64,000 bases of DNA from Arthrobacter sunyaminii (GCF_018866305.1 NZ_CP076456.1:930001-994000), one strand, 5' to 3'. Numbered from the stretch's first letter, positions 17,668 through 26,477 are shown. Program-made: numbers and translations. The notes: generated from the letters alone by a model not told the origin.

Positions 17668-19311
17668 ATGATGCTGACGGTGGCCGCAGTGCTGGAACTG
17701 GACGTGATGCGCGCGGGGGCGCCGGAAGTGCTCGCGGGGAGGGAACTGCTGGAGCGCCCGGTGCGCTGGGTTCATGTCGCGGAACTGCGCAACCTGGCCG
17801 ATCTGTTGGAGGGCGGGGAGCTGGTGCTCACCACGGGCCTGGCTTTCGGGGATTCGGCTGCGGCTGCGGCGGACTATCTGGCCGGGCTGGAGGCTGCCGG
17901 AGCGGCGGGTGTGATCGTGGAGCTCACCGGGGACCGGCCGGCGGACGCGGCGGCTTTGACCACTGCTGCCGCCGGTGCCCGGCTGCCGGTAATCCGGCTG
18001 CACCGGCGGATCCGTTTCGTGGAGGTCACCGAGGTGGTGCACCGGCGCATCGTGGCCCGGCAGTTTGAACAGGTGGCCCGGGCACGGGAGGTCCACGAGG
18101 TCTTCACCATGCTGAGCCTGCAAAGCGCCGGCGTCCAGGAGATTGTGGACCGGGCAGCGCAGCTGCTGGACTCTCCGGTGGTCCTGGAAGACAGCTCGCA
18201 CCTGGTGGTGGCTTTTGCACCGGGCCCGGTACCGCCAAAGGATCTGCTGCGGGACTGGCAGCGCCGTTCCCGCGCGGTGCACCGTTCCGGTTTAGCAGAC
18301 GGAAATTCTCCGGCGGCAGCGGACGCAGCGTGGCTGCAGGCGCCGGTGGGGCTGGGCAGCCAGCGCTGGGGCCGCCTGGTGATCCCCGGTCTTCCGGTTG
18401 CATCGGAAGCCGCCGCGGCGGAGGCGTCCATGGTGCTGGAACGTGCCGGCCAGGCACTGTCCATCAACCGGCTGGCCGAGCGCGACCAGGCAGGCTTGTC
18501 GCAGCAGGCCCAAGCCGGCCTGATCCATGAACTGCGCTCGCCGCGGGTGCCCGATGAAGCCGAGGCCCGAACCCGGGCGGAGGCGCTGGGGTTGAAACCT
18601 TCCCCGGCCTACCTTCCGCTGGTGCTGCATCTGGAAGCAGGTGCGGGCCAGGATCCCATGTCCATGCAGCGTAAAGAGCGCGCGTTGCTCGAAATGCTGG
18701 ACAGTGTCCTGTCCTCCACCCGGAATACTGCGCTGGCTGCCGCTGTGCAGACCGGCCAGGTGGCAGTACTGCTGGCCCTGCCGGCCCGGCTGCTCGAGGA
18801 CAGTGTGCTGGAGCGCATCTGCGGGGTGCTGGCCGAACGATCCGCGGAGGCCGCCGAACCGCTGACCTGGACCGCCGGGGCGGGACGTGCCCGTTCTGCT
18901 CTCTCGGATGCCGCCGCCGGCCTTGATGAGGCTGCCCACGTGGCGCAGACAGCGGGAACCCTGTCCGCCGGGACCCGACGGTACTTCCGGTCCACCGACG
19001 TCCGGCTCAGGGGACTGCTGGCCCTGCTGCGCGAAGATCCGCGGGCCGTCACGTTTGCCGACACCGAGCTGAGCGGCATCCTGGAGGATGGCGCGGGGGA
19101 GGACCTGGCACTGCTGCAGAAATTTCTTGAATGCGGAGGCAACAAAACGGAGCTGGCCCGCCGCGGTTACCTAAGCCGCCCCACCCTGTACGCCCGGCTG
19201 GAACGGCTGGAAGCGAAGCTGGGGGTGTCCCTGGACGATCCCGAATCCCGGACCTCACTGCACGTGGCGGTGCTCCTGCGGCAGCTGCGGTCGCTCTCGG
19301 CGGCAGGGTGA
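17668..19311 (+). CDS. PucR family transcriptional regulator
   Basis: 547-residue regulator with an N-terminal PucR purine-catabolism-like domain (residues 4-125, starting LTVAAVLELDVMRAGAPEVL), a middle GGDEF-related region, and a C-terminal PucR-type helix-turn-helix (CGGNKTELARRGYLSRPTLYARL, about 490-512). It is divergent from mmsA by 148 bases, so it most likely controls the mmsA-aminotransferase operon in response to an amine or a pathway intermediate (inference). Confidence 0.87.
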   Translation: MMLTVAAVLELDVMRAGAPEVLAGRELLERPVRWVHVAELRNLADLLEGGELVLTTGLAFGDSAAAAADYLAGLEAAGAAGVIVELTGDRPADAAALTTAAAGARLPVIRLHRRIRFVEVTEVVHRRIVARQFEQVARAREVHEVFTMLSLQSAGVQEIVDRAAQLLDSPVVLEDSSHLVVAFAPGPVPPKDLLRDWQRRSRAVHRSGLADGNSPAAADAAWLQAPVGLGSQRWGRLVIPGLPVASEAAAAEASMVLERAGQALSINRLAERDQAGLSQQAQAGLIHELRSPRVPDEAEARTRAEALGLKPSPAYLPLVLHLEAGAGQDPMSMQRKERALLEMLDSVLSSTRNTALAAAVQTGQVAVLLALPARLLEDSVLERICGVLAERSAEAAEPLTWTAGAGRARSALSDAAAGLDEAAHVAQTAGTLSAGTRRYFRSTDVRLRGLLALLREDPRAVTFADTELSGILEDGAGEDLALLQKFLECGGNKTELARRGYLSRPTLYARLERLEAKLGVSLDDPESRTSLHVAVLLRQLRSLSAAG

Positions 19312-19372
19312 ACGAAGCAGGCCATCGCTTAACATCCTTCGGCAACCGCCGGTGCTGGGGTAGGTTTTCCCC

Positions 19373-19681
19373 ATGACTTCGACCACCTCGGTCTACGGCC
19401 AGGCCGTAGCTTCCGTACAGATCGACAATGCCCGCATCCGTGTGACCGAATGGCGTTTTCCGCCGGGGACCCAAACGGGCTGGCACCGCCATGAACTGGA
19501 CTATGTGGTGGTACCCACCATTGACGGCCACATGAGCTATGAGACCGCTGAGGAGCAGGTCACCAAGGACCTGGTGGTGGGTGCCTCCTATGCCCGGGAA
19601 GCCGGGGCCGAGCACAACGTCATCAACAAAACCGACACTGAATTCGCGTTCATCGAGATTGAGCTCAAGCAGCAGGGCTAG
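19373..19681 (+). CDS. Small cupin-domain protein
   Basis: 102-residue single cupin barrel. The metal-ligand region is PGTQTGWHRHELDYVVVP (about 31-48; His38, His40 and a following Glu), and the second motif is weaker (GAEHNVIN, about 79-86). Similar small cupins act as metal-dependent isomerases, dioxygenases or sensors, so no reaction can be stated. It lies 61 bases after pucR and may be read with it, which would place it in the amine-catabolism module. Confidence 0.8.
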   Translation: MTSTTSVYGQAVASVQIDNARIRVTEWRFPPGTQTGWHRHELDYVVVPTIDGHMSYETAEEQVTKDLVVGASYAREAGAEHNVINKTDTEFAFIEIELKQQG

Positions 19682-19683
19682 CC

Positions 19684-19989
19684 TCAGCGTCTGCGGCGGA
19701 TGCGGATCGGTCCGCGGGCCGTGGAAAGATCGACGACGCCGCCGCCCTGGGTGATCTCTACGTCGCCGCTCGCCACCAGCCTGGCCGCCGCACTGCGGGC
19801 CGCGTCCATCAGCGGCCGCCAGTTGTCCGGGGCCACCGCCCGGGCCGCGTCCGAGGGGCAAATGGTGGCGGTGTCCGCCCGGGCAGAGAGCAAGGCCAGG
19901 ATGGCTGCCTCCAGGCGCGGCCCGACGTCGTCCTTTGATCTGTCCGCGCTTCCGGCCTGTGATGTTCCGCTGGCATCCATGCAGGCCAT
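19684..19989 (-). CDS. DUF3253 protein
   Basis: About 101 residues from the ATG at 19989; another ATG lies nine bases later, and neither has a strong ribosome site. The sequence follows the DUF3253 pattern: LEAAILALLSAR, TICPSDAARAV, WRPLMDAARSAAARL, and GDVEITQGG before a C-terminal GPIRIRRRR. This small winged-helix-like family is widespread in actinobacteria and has no established function. It ends two bases from the convergent cupin gene. Confidence 0.8.
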   Translation of the reverse strand: MACMDASGTSQAGSADRSKDDVGPRLEAAILALLSARADTATICPSDAARAVAPDNWRPLMDAARSAAARLVASGDVEITQGGGVVDLSTARGPIRIRRRR

Positions 19990-20130
19990 TGTGCCGCGGA
20001 CGGGCGACTCACCGGAACCGGGTCCGGTGGAATGCCGCCGCCGGTTCCCGTTTGCCGCAGCGGTCTGGCCACGCCGGCATGCGGCGGACCACACTTGAAG
20101 ACAGATTCGGGCGGAACCGAGAGGACGGTC

Positions 20131-20619
20131 ATGGCTGATCCGGTGTCACCGCAGGGAGCAGAGAATGAGCTGTTGATGGTGCGGGATTTCCCGGTCCCGC
20201 AGCAGGCTGTTTACGATGCCTGGGCAGATCTGGCGCATGCCACGGACTGGTGGGGACCCGAGGGCTTTATTGTGCCGCCGGATCGGGTGAGCATCGACAA
20301 CCGCGTGGGCGGAACCTACCGTGCCTGCATGGTGAACACCCTGACCGGGGATGAGCTGTGGTGGGGCGGAACCCTGCGGGACCTGGAGCCTCCCCGCCGG
20401 CTGGCCATGACACAGCAGTGGCAGTCTCCGGACGGAACGCCGTCGAGCCCGGAAACCCTGATCACCGTGGACCTGGCCCCGCATGACGGCGGTACGCGCC
20501 AGACGTTCCGGCAGGGGCCGTTTGCGGACCGGCGTGATTTGGACGGGCACCAGAGCGGCTGGAACTCTTCCTTTGACCGGCTCTCCCGGTATCTGGTCCG
20601 CCGCCGCGGCGGCGGATGA
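20131..20619 (+). CDS. SRPBCC (AHSA1-like) domain protein
   Basis: 162 residues from the ATG at 20131, which has GAGAGG upstream; an earlier in-frame ATG at 20032 would add a Cys/Pro-rich stretch unlike the family. The START/Bet v1-like fold is shown by VRDFPVPQQAVYDAWAD, HATDWWGPEGF and a C-terminal GWNSSFDRLSRYL helix. These proteins bind small hydrophobic ligands or act as Hsp90-activator relatives. Function here is unknown. Confidence 0.82.
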   Translation: MADPVSPQGAENELLMVRDFPVPQQAVYDAWADLAHATDWWGPEGFIVPPDRVSIDNRVGGTYRACMVNTLTGDELWWGGTLRDLEPPRRLAMTQQWQSPDGTPSSPETLITVDLAPHDGGTRQTFRQGPFADRRDLDGHQSGWNSSFDRLSRYLVRRRGGG

Positions 20620-20767
20620 GGTAAACGGCGGCAGGCAGGCGGCGGCAGACGGGCAGCGGCATGAAAAGGAGCGCGTGAAATAAGAGCGTGCCCTCCGCTG
20701 TTGCACCAGAAGTGCCCGGGCAAACAGCCGGCAGGGTGCAACGTGCAACGAAAGGCCGAAAACCCAC

Positions 20768-21757
20768 ATGACTGTTCCGCTGTCGATCCTCGATCTTGCC
20801 ATCATTGACGAGGGCGAAACCGCACGCGACTCCTTCGCCTCCAGCCTCGCCCTGGCACAGCACGCCGAGAAGCTGGGCTACACCCGCATCTGGTACGCCG
20901 AGCACCACAACATGCCCACCATCGCCTCCTCGGCCACCAGCGTGCTGGTGGGCTACATTGCCGCCCACACCGAGAACATCCGGCTCGGTGCCGGCGGGGT
21001 CATGCTGCCCAACCACGCCCCGCTGACCATTGCGGAGCAGTTCGGCACCCTGGAGACACTCTTCCCCGGCCGGATTGACCTGGGCCTGGGCCGCGCCCCC
21101 GGCAGCGACCAGAAGACCATGCGCGCCCTGCGCCGCGATCCCATGTCCTCGGACAGCTTTCCGCAGGATGTGCAGGAACTGCAGGGCTACCTCACCGGCA
21201 ACACGCTGATCCCCGGCATCGACGCCACCCCCGGCAAGGGCACCAACGTGCCGCTGTACATTCTGGGCTCGTCCCTGTTTGGCGCGAAGCTCGCCGCCGC
21301 CCTGGGGCTGCCCTACTCGTTCGCCTCGCACTTTGCCCCGCAGGCACTGCAGGATGCCGTGGCCATCTACCGCCGCGACTTCCGTCCCTCGGAACAGCTG
21401 GCCGAGCCGTACGTCATCGCCGGCGTCAACGTCATTGCCGCGGACACCTCCGAAGAAGCGCAGCAGATGTTCACCGACGGTCAGCGCCGCCGCGTCACCC
21501 AGCTCTTTGGCCGGGACCGGACCTTCACACCCGAGGAAGCTGACATGATCCTGGAATCCCCGGGCGGGCAGCAGGTTAAGCAGATGGGACGTTATTCCGC
21601 GGTGGGTACGCCGGCAGAGGTCCGCGACTACCTGGACTGGTTCAGCACCCACGCCGATGCCGACGAGCTGATCGTGGCCACCCAGACCCCCACCCTCGAA
21701 TCACGGCTCCACTCGTTCGAGCTGCTGGCTTCAGTGACGGAGCTGGTCCGGGCCTAA
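20768..21757 (+). CDS. LLM class flavin-dependent oxidoreductase
   Basis: Luciferase-like TIM-barrel monooxygenase, 329 residues, probably using FMNH2 supplied by another enzyme. It has the early strand [13 protein letters not shown], the [11 protein letters not shown] motif (about 42-52), [13 protein letters not shown] (about 76-88) and [11 protein letters not shown] (about 104-114), which match the MsnO8/alkanal-monooxygenase-like subgroup. The substrate is unknown. Its last codons and stop are copied as a 14-bp direct repeat just downstream. Confidence 0.87.
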   Translation: MTVPLSILDLAIIDEGETARDSFASSLALAQHAEKLGYTRIWYAEHHNMPTIASSATSVLVGYIAAHTENIRLGAGGVMLPNHAPLTIAEQFGTLETLFPGRIDLGLGRAPGSDQKTMRALRRDPMSSDSFPQDVQELQGYLTGNTLIPGIDATPGKGTNVPLYILGSSLFGAKLAAALGLPYSFASHFAPQALQDAVAIYRRDFRPSEQLAEPYVIAGVNVIAADTSEEAQQMFTDGQRRRVTQLFGRDRTFTPEEADMILESPGGQQVKQMGRYSAVGTPAEVRDYLDWFSTHADADELIVATQTPTLESRLHSFELLASVTELVRA

Positions 21758-21773
21758 CTTGGTCCGGGCCTAA
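21744..21773 (+). repeat. 14-bp direct repeat at the end of the LLM gene
   Basis: TGGTCCGGGCCTAA occurs at 21744-21757, where it contains the stop codon, and again at 21760-21773 after a two-base spacer. It is followed by a 7-bp stem CTGCCGG/CCGGCAG (21776-21792). Confidence 0.8.
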
Positions 21774-21813
21774 GGCTGCCGGGGACCGGCAGGCCTCCGG
21801 CGCCCGTCCCCGG

Positions 21814-21828
21814 TCCCGCTGGCCGGGA
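21814..21828. promoter_or_regulatory. TCCCG-N5-CGGGA palindrome, site A
   Basis: Perfect inverted repeat TCCCG CTGGC CGGGA, 70 bases ahead of the FAD-dehydrogenase start at 21899. It matches the palindromes at 29368, 33289 and 33335 and (one mismatch) 37070, all in promoter gaps of the steroid island. Proposed operator of the island regulator. Confidence 0.65.
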
Positions 21829-21898
21829 CTGGCGCGGACGTGTTCCTCCTTCGTGTGCCTAAGTAGCCCTACGAATGGCCAAACGAAGGGGCTCGAGG

Positions 21899-23380
21899 AT
21901 GAGCGCGCAAAAAGCTGCAGGACCGGTGGACTCCCGCGAGGCGGACCCGGCGGATTACGAGACGGACGTGCTGGTGATCGGTTACGGCTGCGCCGGTGCC
22001 GCGGCTGCGCTTGAAGCGCGGGCGCTGGGTGCCGAGGTAATTCTCCTGGAGCGGGCGGGCGGGGGAGGCGGCTCGTCAGCCCATTCCGGCGGTGAGATTT
22101 ATCTGGGCGGCGGCACGCCGATCCAGCAGGCCTGCGGGTTCACCGATACTGCGGGGGACATGGAGGCCTACCTGCTGGCGGCACTGGGGCCAAACGCCGA
22201 CGCCGAGAAAATCCGCCTCTACTGCGAAGGCAGCCTTGAACACTACGAGTGGCTGAGCAGCCGCGGCGTCCCGTTCAAACCCTCACTGTGGGACAGCCCG
22301 TCCTGGGTGCCGCCCACCGACGACGGACTGATGTGGCTGGGCGAAAACGCCATGCCCTTTGCTGCCCTGGCAAAGCCGGCACCACGCGGCCACCGGGTTA
22401 CCTCGGAAGGTTACGGCGGCAAGGTGTTGATGAAGGTCCTGGCCGAGGCCGTGGATGAGGCGGACATCCCGGTCCACACCGATACCTATGCCGGGCAGTT
22501 CATCCTCGACGGCGGCACCGTTGCCGGCGTCGTCGCCACCCGTTTCGGAAAGACGGTGACCTACCGTGCCCGCCGCGGCGTCATCCTGGCCACGGGCGGC
22601 TTTGCGGACAACGCCGAGATGGTGGCCCTGCACGCCCCGCGGCTGACCGGGCTGGGGGTAACCAGCGACGGCGGCGATGACGGACACGGAATCCGCATGG
22701 CCCAGGCGCTCGGTGCCGGCACTGCACGGATGTCCTCCGCCCAGGTGGGAATCACCCTGATCCCGGGGCTGGTGGTGCGCGGCATGCTGGTCAACGCCGT
22801 CGGGCAGCGGTTCATCAACGAAGACCAGTATCCCGGGCTGCTCGGACAGGCCGCCCTGTTCAAGCAGGACCTGGCAGTCTGGGTCATCCTGGATGAGAAG
22901 GCCTACGAGGAAGTTCCGGAACAGGAGCGCTGGGGCGTGGTTCCGCATTTCGCGGCGGAGACCGTCGAAGAACTCGAACAGGAAGTGGGTATGCCGGAGG
23001 GTTCGCTGACAGGAAGCGTGCGCGAGTACAACCGGCATGCGGCGGCGGGGGAGGACCCGTACTTCTTCAAAAACAAGCGCTGGCTGCGGCCCTTGGAGCC
23101 GCCGTTTGCCGCCATCGACGTCCGCCGCGGCATGACCGCTCCGGAATCGGGTTCCGCCGGCGGAGGCGGTGCGAGCGTCTTCACGCTCGGCGGACTGCAA
23201 ACCGGTCCGGACGGCGAAGTGCTGGACGTCTCCGGGGTACCGGTTCCCGGTCTCTACGCTGCCGGCCGCGCCACCGCCGGGATCTACGGACAGGGGTACA
23301 TCAGCGGCACTTCCCTCGGCGAGGGTACGTTCTTCGGCCGGCGTGCCGGTGCAGCCGCAGCTGCAGTGCCGGGGCGGTGA
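21899..23380 (+). CDS. FAD-dependent dehydrogenase, 3-ketosteroid dehydrogenase/fumarate reductase-like
   Basis: Flavoprotein of 493 residues from the ATG at 21899, which has AAGGGG seven bases ahead; an upstream ATG at 21875 lacks a ribosome site. The FAD-binding motif DVLVIGYGCAGAAAALEA lies at about 22-39, and the C-terminal FAD cap PGLYAAGRATAGIYGQGYISG near 455. The family includes fumarate reductases, KstD and 3-ketosteroid delta4-(5-alpha) dehydrogenases. Preceded by operator site A and followed at 28 bases by a thioesterase gene, it probably joins the steroid regulon. A delta4-dehydrogenase role is possible but not shown by any residue I can point to. Confidence 0.75.
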   Translation: MSAQKAAGPVDSREADPADYETDVLVIGYGCAGAAAALEARALGAEVILLERAGGGGGSSAHSGGEIYLGGGTPIQQACGFTDTAGDMEAYLLAALGPNADAEKIRLYCEGSLEHYEWLSSRGVPFKPSLWDSPSWVPPTDDGLMWLGENAMPFAALAKPAPRGHRVTSEGYGGKVLMKVLAEAVDEADIPVHTDTYAGQFILDGGTVAGVVATRFGKTVTYRARRGVILATGGFADNAEMVALHAPRLTGLGVTSDGGDDGHGIRMAQALGAGTARMSSAQVGITLIPGLVVRGMLVNAVGQRFINEDQYPGLLGQAALFKQDLAVWVILDEKAYEEVPEQERWGVVPHFAAETVEELEQEVGMPEGSLTGSVREYNRHAAAGEDPYFFKNKRWLRPLEPPFAAIDVRRGMTAPESGSAGGGGASVFTLGGLQTGPDGEVLDVSGVPVPGLYAAGRATAGIYGQGYISGTSLGEGTFFGRRAGAAAAAVPGR

Positions 23381-23408
23381 GAACCGGAGCCTGTGCTAGA
23401 AACAAACC

Positions 23409-23876
23409 ATGAATAAAACCCCGCAGGTCATCCGGTGTTCCGTCGGCATGCGCTGGGGGGACATGGATGCTTACGGGCACGTGAACAACGTGGAAATCCT
23501 GCGGATTCTCGAAGAAGCCCGGATCCACGCCTTCGGCCCGCCCGGCGGTACCGGCGGGCCGGGGCGGGAACCCGTCGTCGCACTCTTCAACAACGTGCCC
23601 GAGGGCACCCAGGCGCTGGTGGCGGAGCACCGGGTGAAGTACCTTTCGCCCCTGACCTACCGCAACATCCCGGCCGAGATCGACGTCTGGATCAGCGCCC
23701 TGAAGGGGGCCAGCCTCACCATCGCCTATGTCATCAGCGATCCCGTAACAGCGGAAACCTGCGCCAAGGCGGAGACCACCCTCGCTTTTGTCGACGCCGC
23801 TTCCGGGCGGCTGCTGCGGATCGCCCCGGACCAGAAGGCCCTCATGCTGCCCTACCTCGGGGCATCAGTGTTCTAA
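23409..23876 (+). CDS. Hot-dog fold acyl-CoA thioesterase
   Basis: 155-residue thioesterase of the 4-hydroxybenzoyl-CoA thioesterase/YbgC type. The active-site strand MRWGDMDAYGHVNNVEI (about 14-30) carries the conserved Asp, the Gly-His and the Asn-Asn. It probably hydrolyses an acyl-CoA in the cytoplasm. Set between the FAD dehydrogenase and the double TetR gene on the same strand, it may free CoA trapped in a steroid- or aromatic-CoA intermediate (inference). Confidence 0.85.
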   Translation: MNKTPQVIRCSVGMRWGDMDAYGHVNNVEILRILEEARIHAFGPPGGTGGPGREPVVALFNNVPEGTQALVAEHRVKYLSPLTYRNIPAEIDVWISALKGASLTIAYVISDPVTAETCAKAETTLAFVDAASGRLLRIAPDQKALMLPYLGASVF

Positions 23877-23981
23877 ACGGTATCGCTGGCCGGGATTGCC
23901 CCTGACGAGCCGGCGGTGCTGTGTAAGGATGGAGGGCCGAGGCCGAAACGGGTTTGGAACCGGAGAACATTGGGTGGGGTA

Positions 23982-25286
23982 GTGGCGCAGCGCAAGACGG
24001 ACCGGAAGAACCGGCAGGGTGAACAGACCCGCGAACGGATCCTCGAAGAGACCATGCGCCTCGCCGCCCGCCACGGCTATGAGGGAACCAGGATCTCCAT
24101 GGTCCGCAAAGCCACCGGCTTGTCCGCCAGCTCCATCTACTGGCACTTCTCGGACAAGGAGCAACTCATTGCAGCGGCCCTGGAACATGCCATTGGCACT
24201 CACCTGCAGACGATCCCCACGTGGCCGGAGTTTTCTTCCGGCGAAGACCGCAGCGCCGAGTTGTATGAGCAGATTTTCCAGTGGCCCCGTGAGGACTTTT
24301 GGCGCTTCGGGCTGCAGATGGCTGTGGTCCGGCCTCCGGAGGAGTCTCCGGCCAGGGACAGGTTCCTGGAGATTCGCCGGGAAAGCATCGACTGGCTGGC
24401 CCGCTGGTGGAAACCCAGCCTGCCGGAGCAGATGGAGCAGCGGGGGATGGGATCGGTGCTGCTGGGCAGCCTCACGTTCGCGGTCCGGGACAGTTACTTT
24501 CTCCGGCGGCATGCCGGGCGCCAATTCGACGAGAACCGCATCACCTGGATGCTGGCGCTGTCCGTGGATGCGATGGCTGACCGTCTGGGGGAGCTGGCAG
24601 GGGAGGCCCCGATCGCCATTGAAGGGGAACCACCGGCACAGGCCGTGGAGTGCGCCGGCACGCAGACCGGACGCCGGGCCTTCCTGCAGGCTGCAGAGGA
24701 CATCATCGCCGAATTCGGGTACGACGGCGTCACGGTAGCCCGGGTTTGCGAACGCGCCGAGTTGCCGGCCAGCTCGCTCTACTGGTTCTTCAAAGACAAG
24801 GACGACCTCGTGGCCGAGGTGGTGGCCGGAGCCGTGCAGAATTGGGAAGCGGCCCGGCTGGACCTGACCGGGCAACGGGCGCAGGGGGACTGGACGGTGC
24901 CGCTTCGCGGCCAGCTCCGTGGTGTGCTCGAGGGGACCGCCGCCGGAACCGGGATCCTGCGGCTGGGCCTGCTGCTCCTGCTCCAGGACGGCAACCGAAC
25001 CTCCCCCGGCGTGCAAAGCCTGGAGACGGTGATGGAGAACATGCAGAGCATCACGACGGACTGGTTCTCCGCGGTGCTGCCGGACACGGAAAGCGAAGAA
25101 CAGCGCACCGAGCTGGCGGAGTATCTGTCCGAGTGCCTCTTCCGGTTCCTGGAAGGCCTGATGCTCGCCAGGCAGATCGACGCCCATTCCTGGGAACCGG
25201 GACTGCTGGCTGATTTGTTGGCCGTGGGTCTGCACCGGGCAGTTGAGAAGCTGCTGGCAGGATCGGCAGCTCCCGCCGGGCGCTGA
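23982..25286 (+). CDS. TetR-type regulator with two DNA-binding domains
   Basis: A single chain of 434 residues (from GTG 23982) containing two complete TetR N-terminal domains. The first, about 17-63, has ILEETMRLAARHGYEGTRI and ATGLSASSIYWHFSDKEQL. The second, about 230-277, has FLQAAEDIIAEFGYDGVTV and AELPASSLYWFFKDKDDL. Each is followed by its own helical ligand-binding-type domain, so the protein resembles a covalent TetR dimer. Start is uncertain: TTG 23970 after GGAG is an alternative, and an ATG at 23916 would add 22 atypical residues. It ends three bases from the convergent hsaB and is a candidate reader of the TCCCG-N5-CGGGA sites. Confidence 0.85.
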   Translation: MAQRKTDRKNRQGEQTRERILEETMRLAARHGYEGTRISMVRKATGLSASSIYWHFSDKEQLIAAALEHAIGTHLQTIPTWPEFSSGEDRSAELYEQIFQWPREDFWRFGLQMAVVRPPEESPARDRFLEIRRESIDWLARWWKPSLPEQMEQRGMGSVLLGSLTFAVRDSYFLRRHAGRQFDENRITWMLALSVDAMADRLGELAGEAPIAIEGEPPAQAVECAGTQTGRRAFLQAAEDIIAEFGYDGVTVARVCERAELPASSLYWFFKDKDDLVAEVVAGAVQNWEAARLDLTGQRAQGDWTVPLRGQLRGVLEGTAAGTGILRLGLLLLLQDGNRTSPGVQSLETVMENMQSITTDWFSAVLPDTESEEQRTELAEYLSECLFRFLEGLMLARQIDAHSWEPGLLADLLAVGLHRAVEKLLAGSAAPAGR

Positions 25287-25289
25287 ACC

Positions 25290-26477
25290 TCAGGCGTCGG
25301 CTACCGCACCAATGGCCTGCGCCGCAGCCTGCATTTCCTGGGCCAGTGCCTGGATCCGGGACGCCTCTGCATTCCGGGGCAGATTGGCGACGCGCAGCAC
25401 CAGCCGGACCTTCCCTGCGGCGTCAAAGACGGGCGCGAGCAGGGAATCGACGTCGTACGTCCGCCCTTCCTCCAGCTGCACCGGAGCGTAGCTGTTGGAG
25501 GTGCGGGAGATGATCTCGCGGATTTCGCGTTCCTGGGCCGGGGTGTAGGTGCCGGCGGAGTACTCGCGGAGGGCCTCGAAAACCTGCTCGTCCCGGTAAC
25601 CGCCCCGCATGGTGATGGACCAGCCGCGCTGACGCACTGCTTCCAGGCGCCCCCGGTACTCGTCCGGGGTGCATTCGTCGCTCGGCAGGGCACGGGAGAG
25701 CCAGCGGTCGATGGTCTTCGGGTCTTCCCAGGCCAGGCAGAGTTCACCCATGGGCGGCATCAGCGGAATGCGTTCTCCGAGGCGGTCGTCCTGTTCCGGA
25801 GCCGTGCCGGCGGCGGCGACTATGACCGCCAGCTGATCGCTGATGACGGCCATGGCTGTGCACTCGGCTCCCAGCTCGGCGGCGAGCCGCTCCATTTCGT
25901 TCCGTCCCCGCTCAGCCAGCCGAACGCCGGCTATCAGGTCCGCGTCGAAAGGCGCGCTCAGCGACATGGGGGCAAACCGTCCGTACCCGCCCTGGAAGAA
26001 CAGCAGCGGCGCCACCGGGCTGCACACCTGCAGCTCATGGACCGCGCCCAGGACAATGTAGTGGTCACCGGCGTCGTTGATTGAATCGAAGGTGCAGTCG
26101 ATGTAGGCCACCACCCCGTCCAGCACCGGCGCGCCGAGCGGCGACGGCCGCCAGGACAAGCCGTCGAACTTGTCAGCGGACTTGCCGGCAAAGCGGCGGC
26201 ACAGGTCCTCCTGGTCCGCGGCCAGCACATTGACGCAGAAGGAACCGGCCGTGCGGAGCTTGCTGAAGGTCTGCGACGCAACGGTGGGCAGGAACGCCAC
26301 CAGCGGCGGATCCAGCGACACCGAGGTGAAGGAACCCACGATCATGCCCACCGGTTCGCCGTCCTCAGCCATGCCCGTAATCAGAACCACGCCGGTGGGG
26401 AAGTGGCCCAGCACGTTGCGGAACACCATCGGATCGCTCGTGAGGGGCCGCTGTTGTTCCATGCTGATTTCGGTCAT
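25290..26477 (-). CDS. hsaB: Flavin reductase HsaB fused to an IclR-type ligand-binding domain
   Basis: The N-terminal 165 residues are a flavin reductase (FRNVLGHFPTGVVLITG, IVGSFTSVSLDPPLVAF, GSFCVNVLAADQ, HYIVLGAV), the partner that supplies reduced flavin to the HsaA oxygenase. Residues 170-395 instead resemble the effector-binding domain of IclR regulators (AVISDQLAVIVAAAG, GERIPLMPPMGELCLAW, then YAPVQLEEG and a C-terminal helix), with no DNA-binding part. Stand-alone HsaB proteins are about 190 residues, so this is a fusion. ATG at 26477 has AAGGAAA ahead. Last gene of hsaE-G-F-B. The domain may gate reductase activity by a steroid metabolite. Confidence 0.85.
   Translation of the reverse strand: MTEISMEQQRPLTSDPMVFRNVLGHFPTGVVLITGMAEDGEPVGMIVGSFTSVSLDPPLVAFLPTVASQTFSKLRTAGSFCVNVLAADQEDLCRRFAGKSADKFDGLSWRPSPLGAPVLDGVVAYIDCTFDSINDAGDHYIVLGAVHELQVCSPVAPLLFFQGGYGRFAPMSLSAPFDADLIAGVRLAERGRNEMERLAAELGAECTAMAVISDQLAVIVAAAGTAPEQDDRLGERIPLMPPMGELCLAWEDPKTIDRWLSRALPSDECTPDEYRGRLEAVRQRGWSITMRGGYRDEQVFEALREYSAGTYTPAQEREIREIISRTSNSYAPVQLEEGRTYDVDSLLAPVFDAAGKVRLVLRVANLPRNAEASRIQALAQEMQAAAQAIGAVADA

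Noticed and set aside
20700..20749. Inverted repeat GTTGCACC / GGTGCAAC plus a third GTGCAAC ahead of the LLM gene
   Set aside because: Seen and possibly an operator, but the 27-base spacing, lack of a second example in the window and no adjacent regulator leave nothing to support a call.
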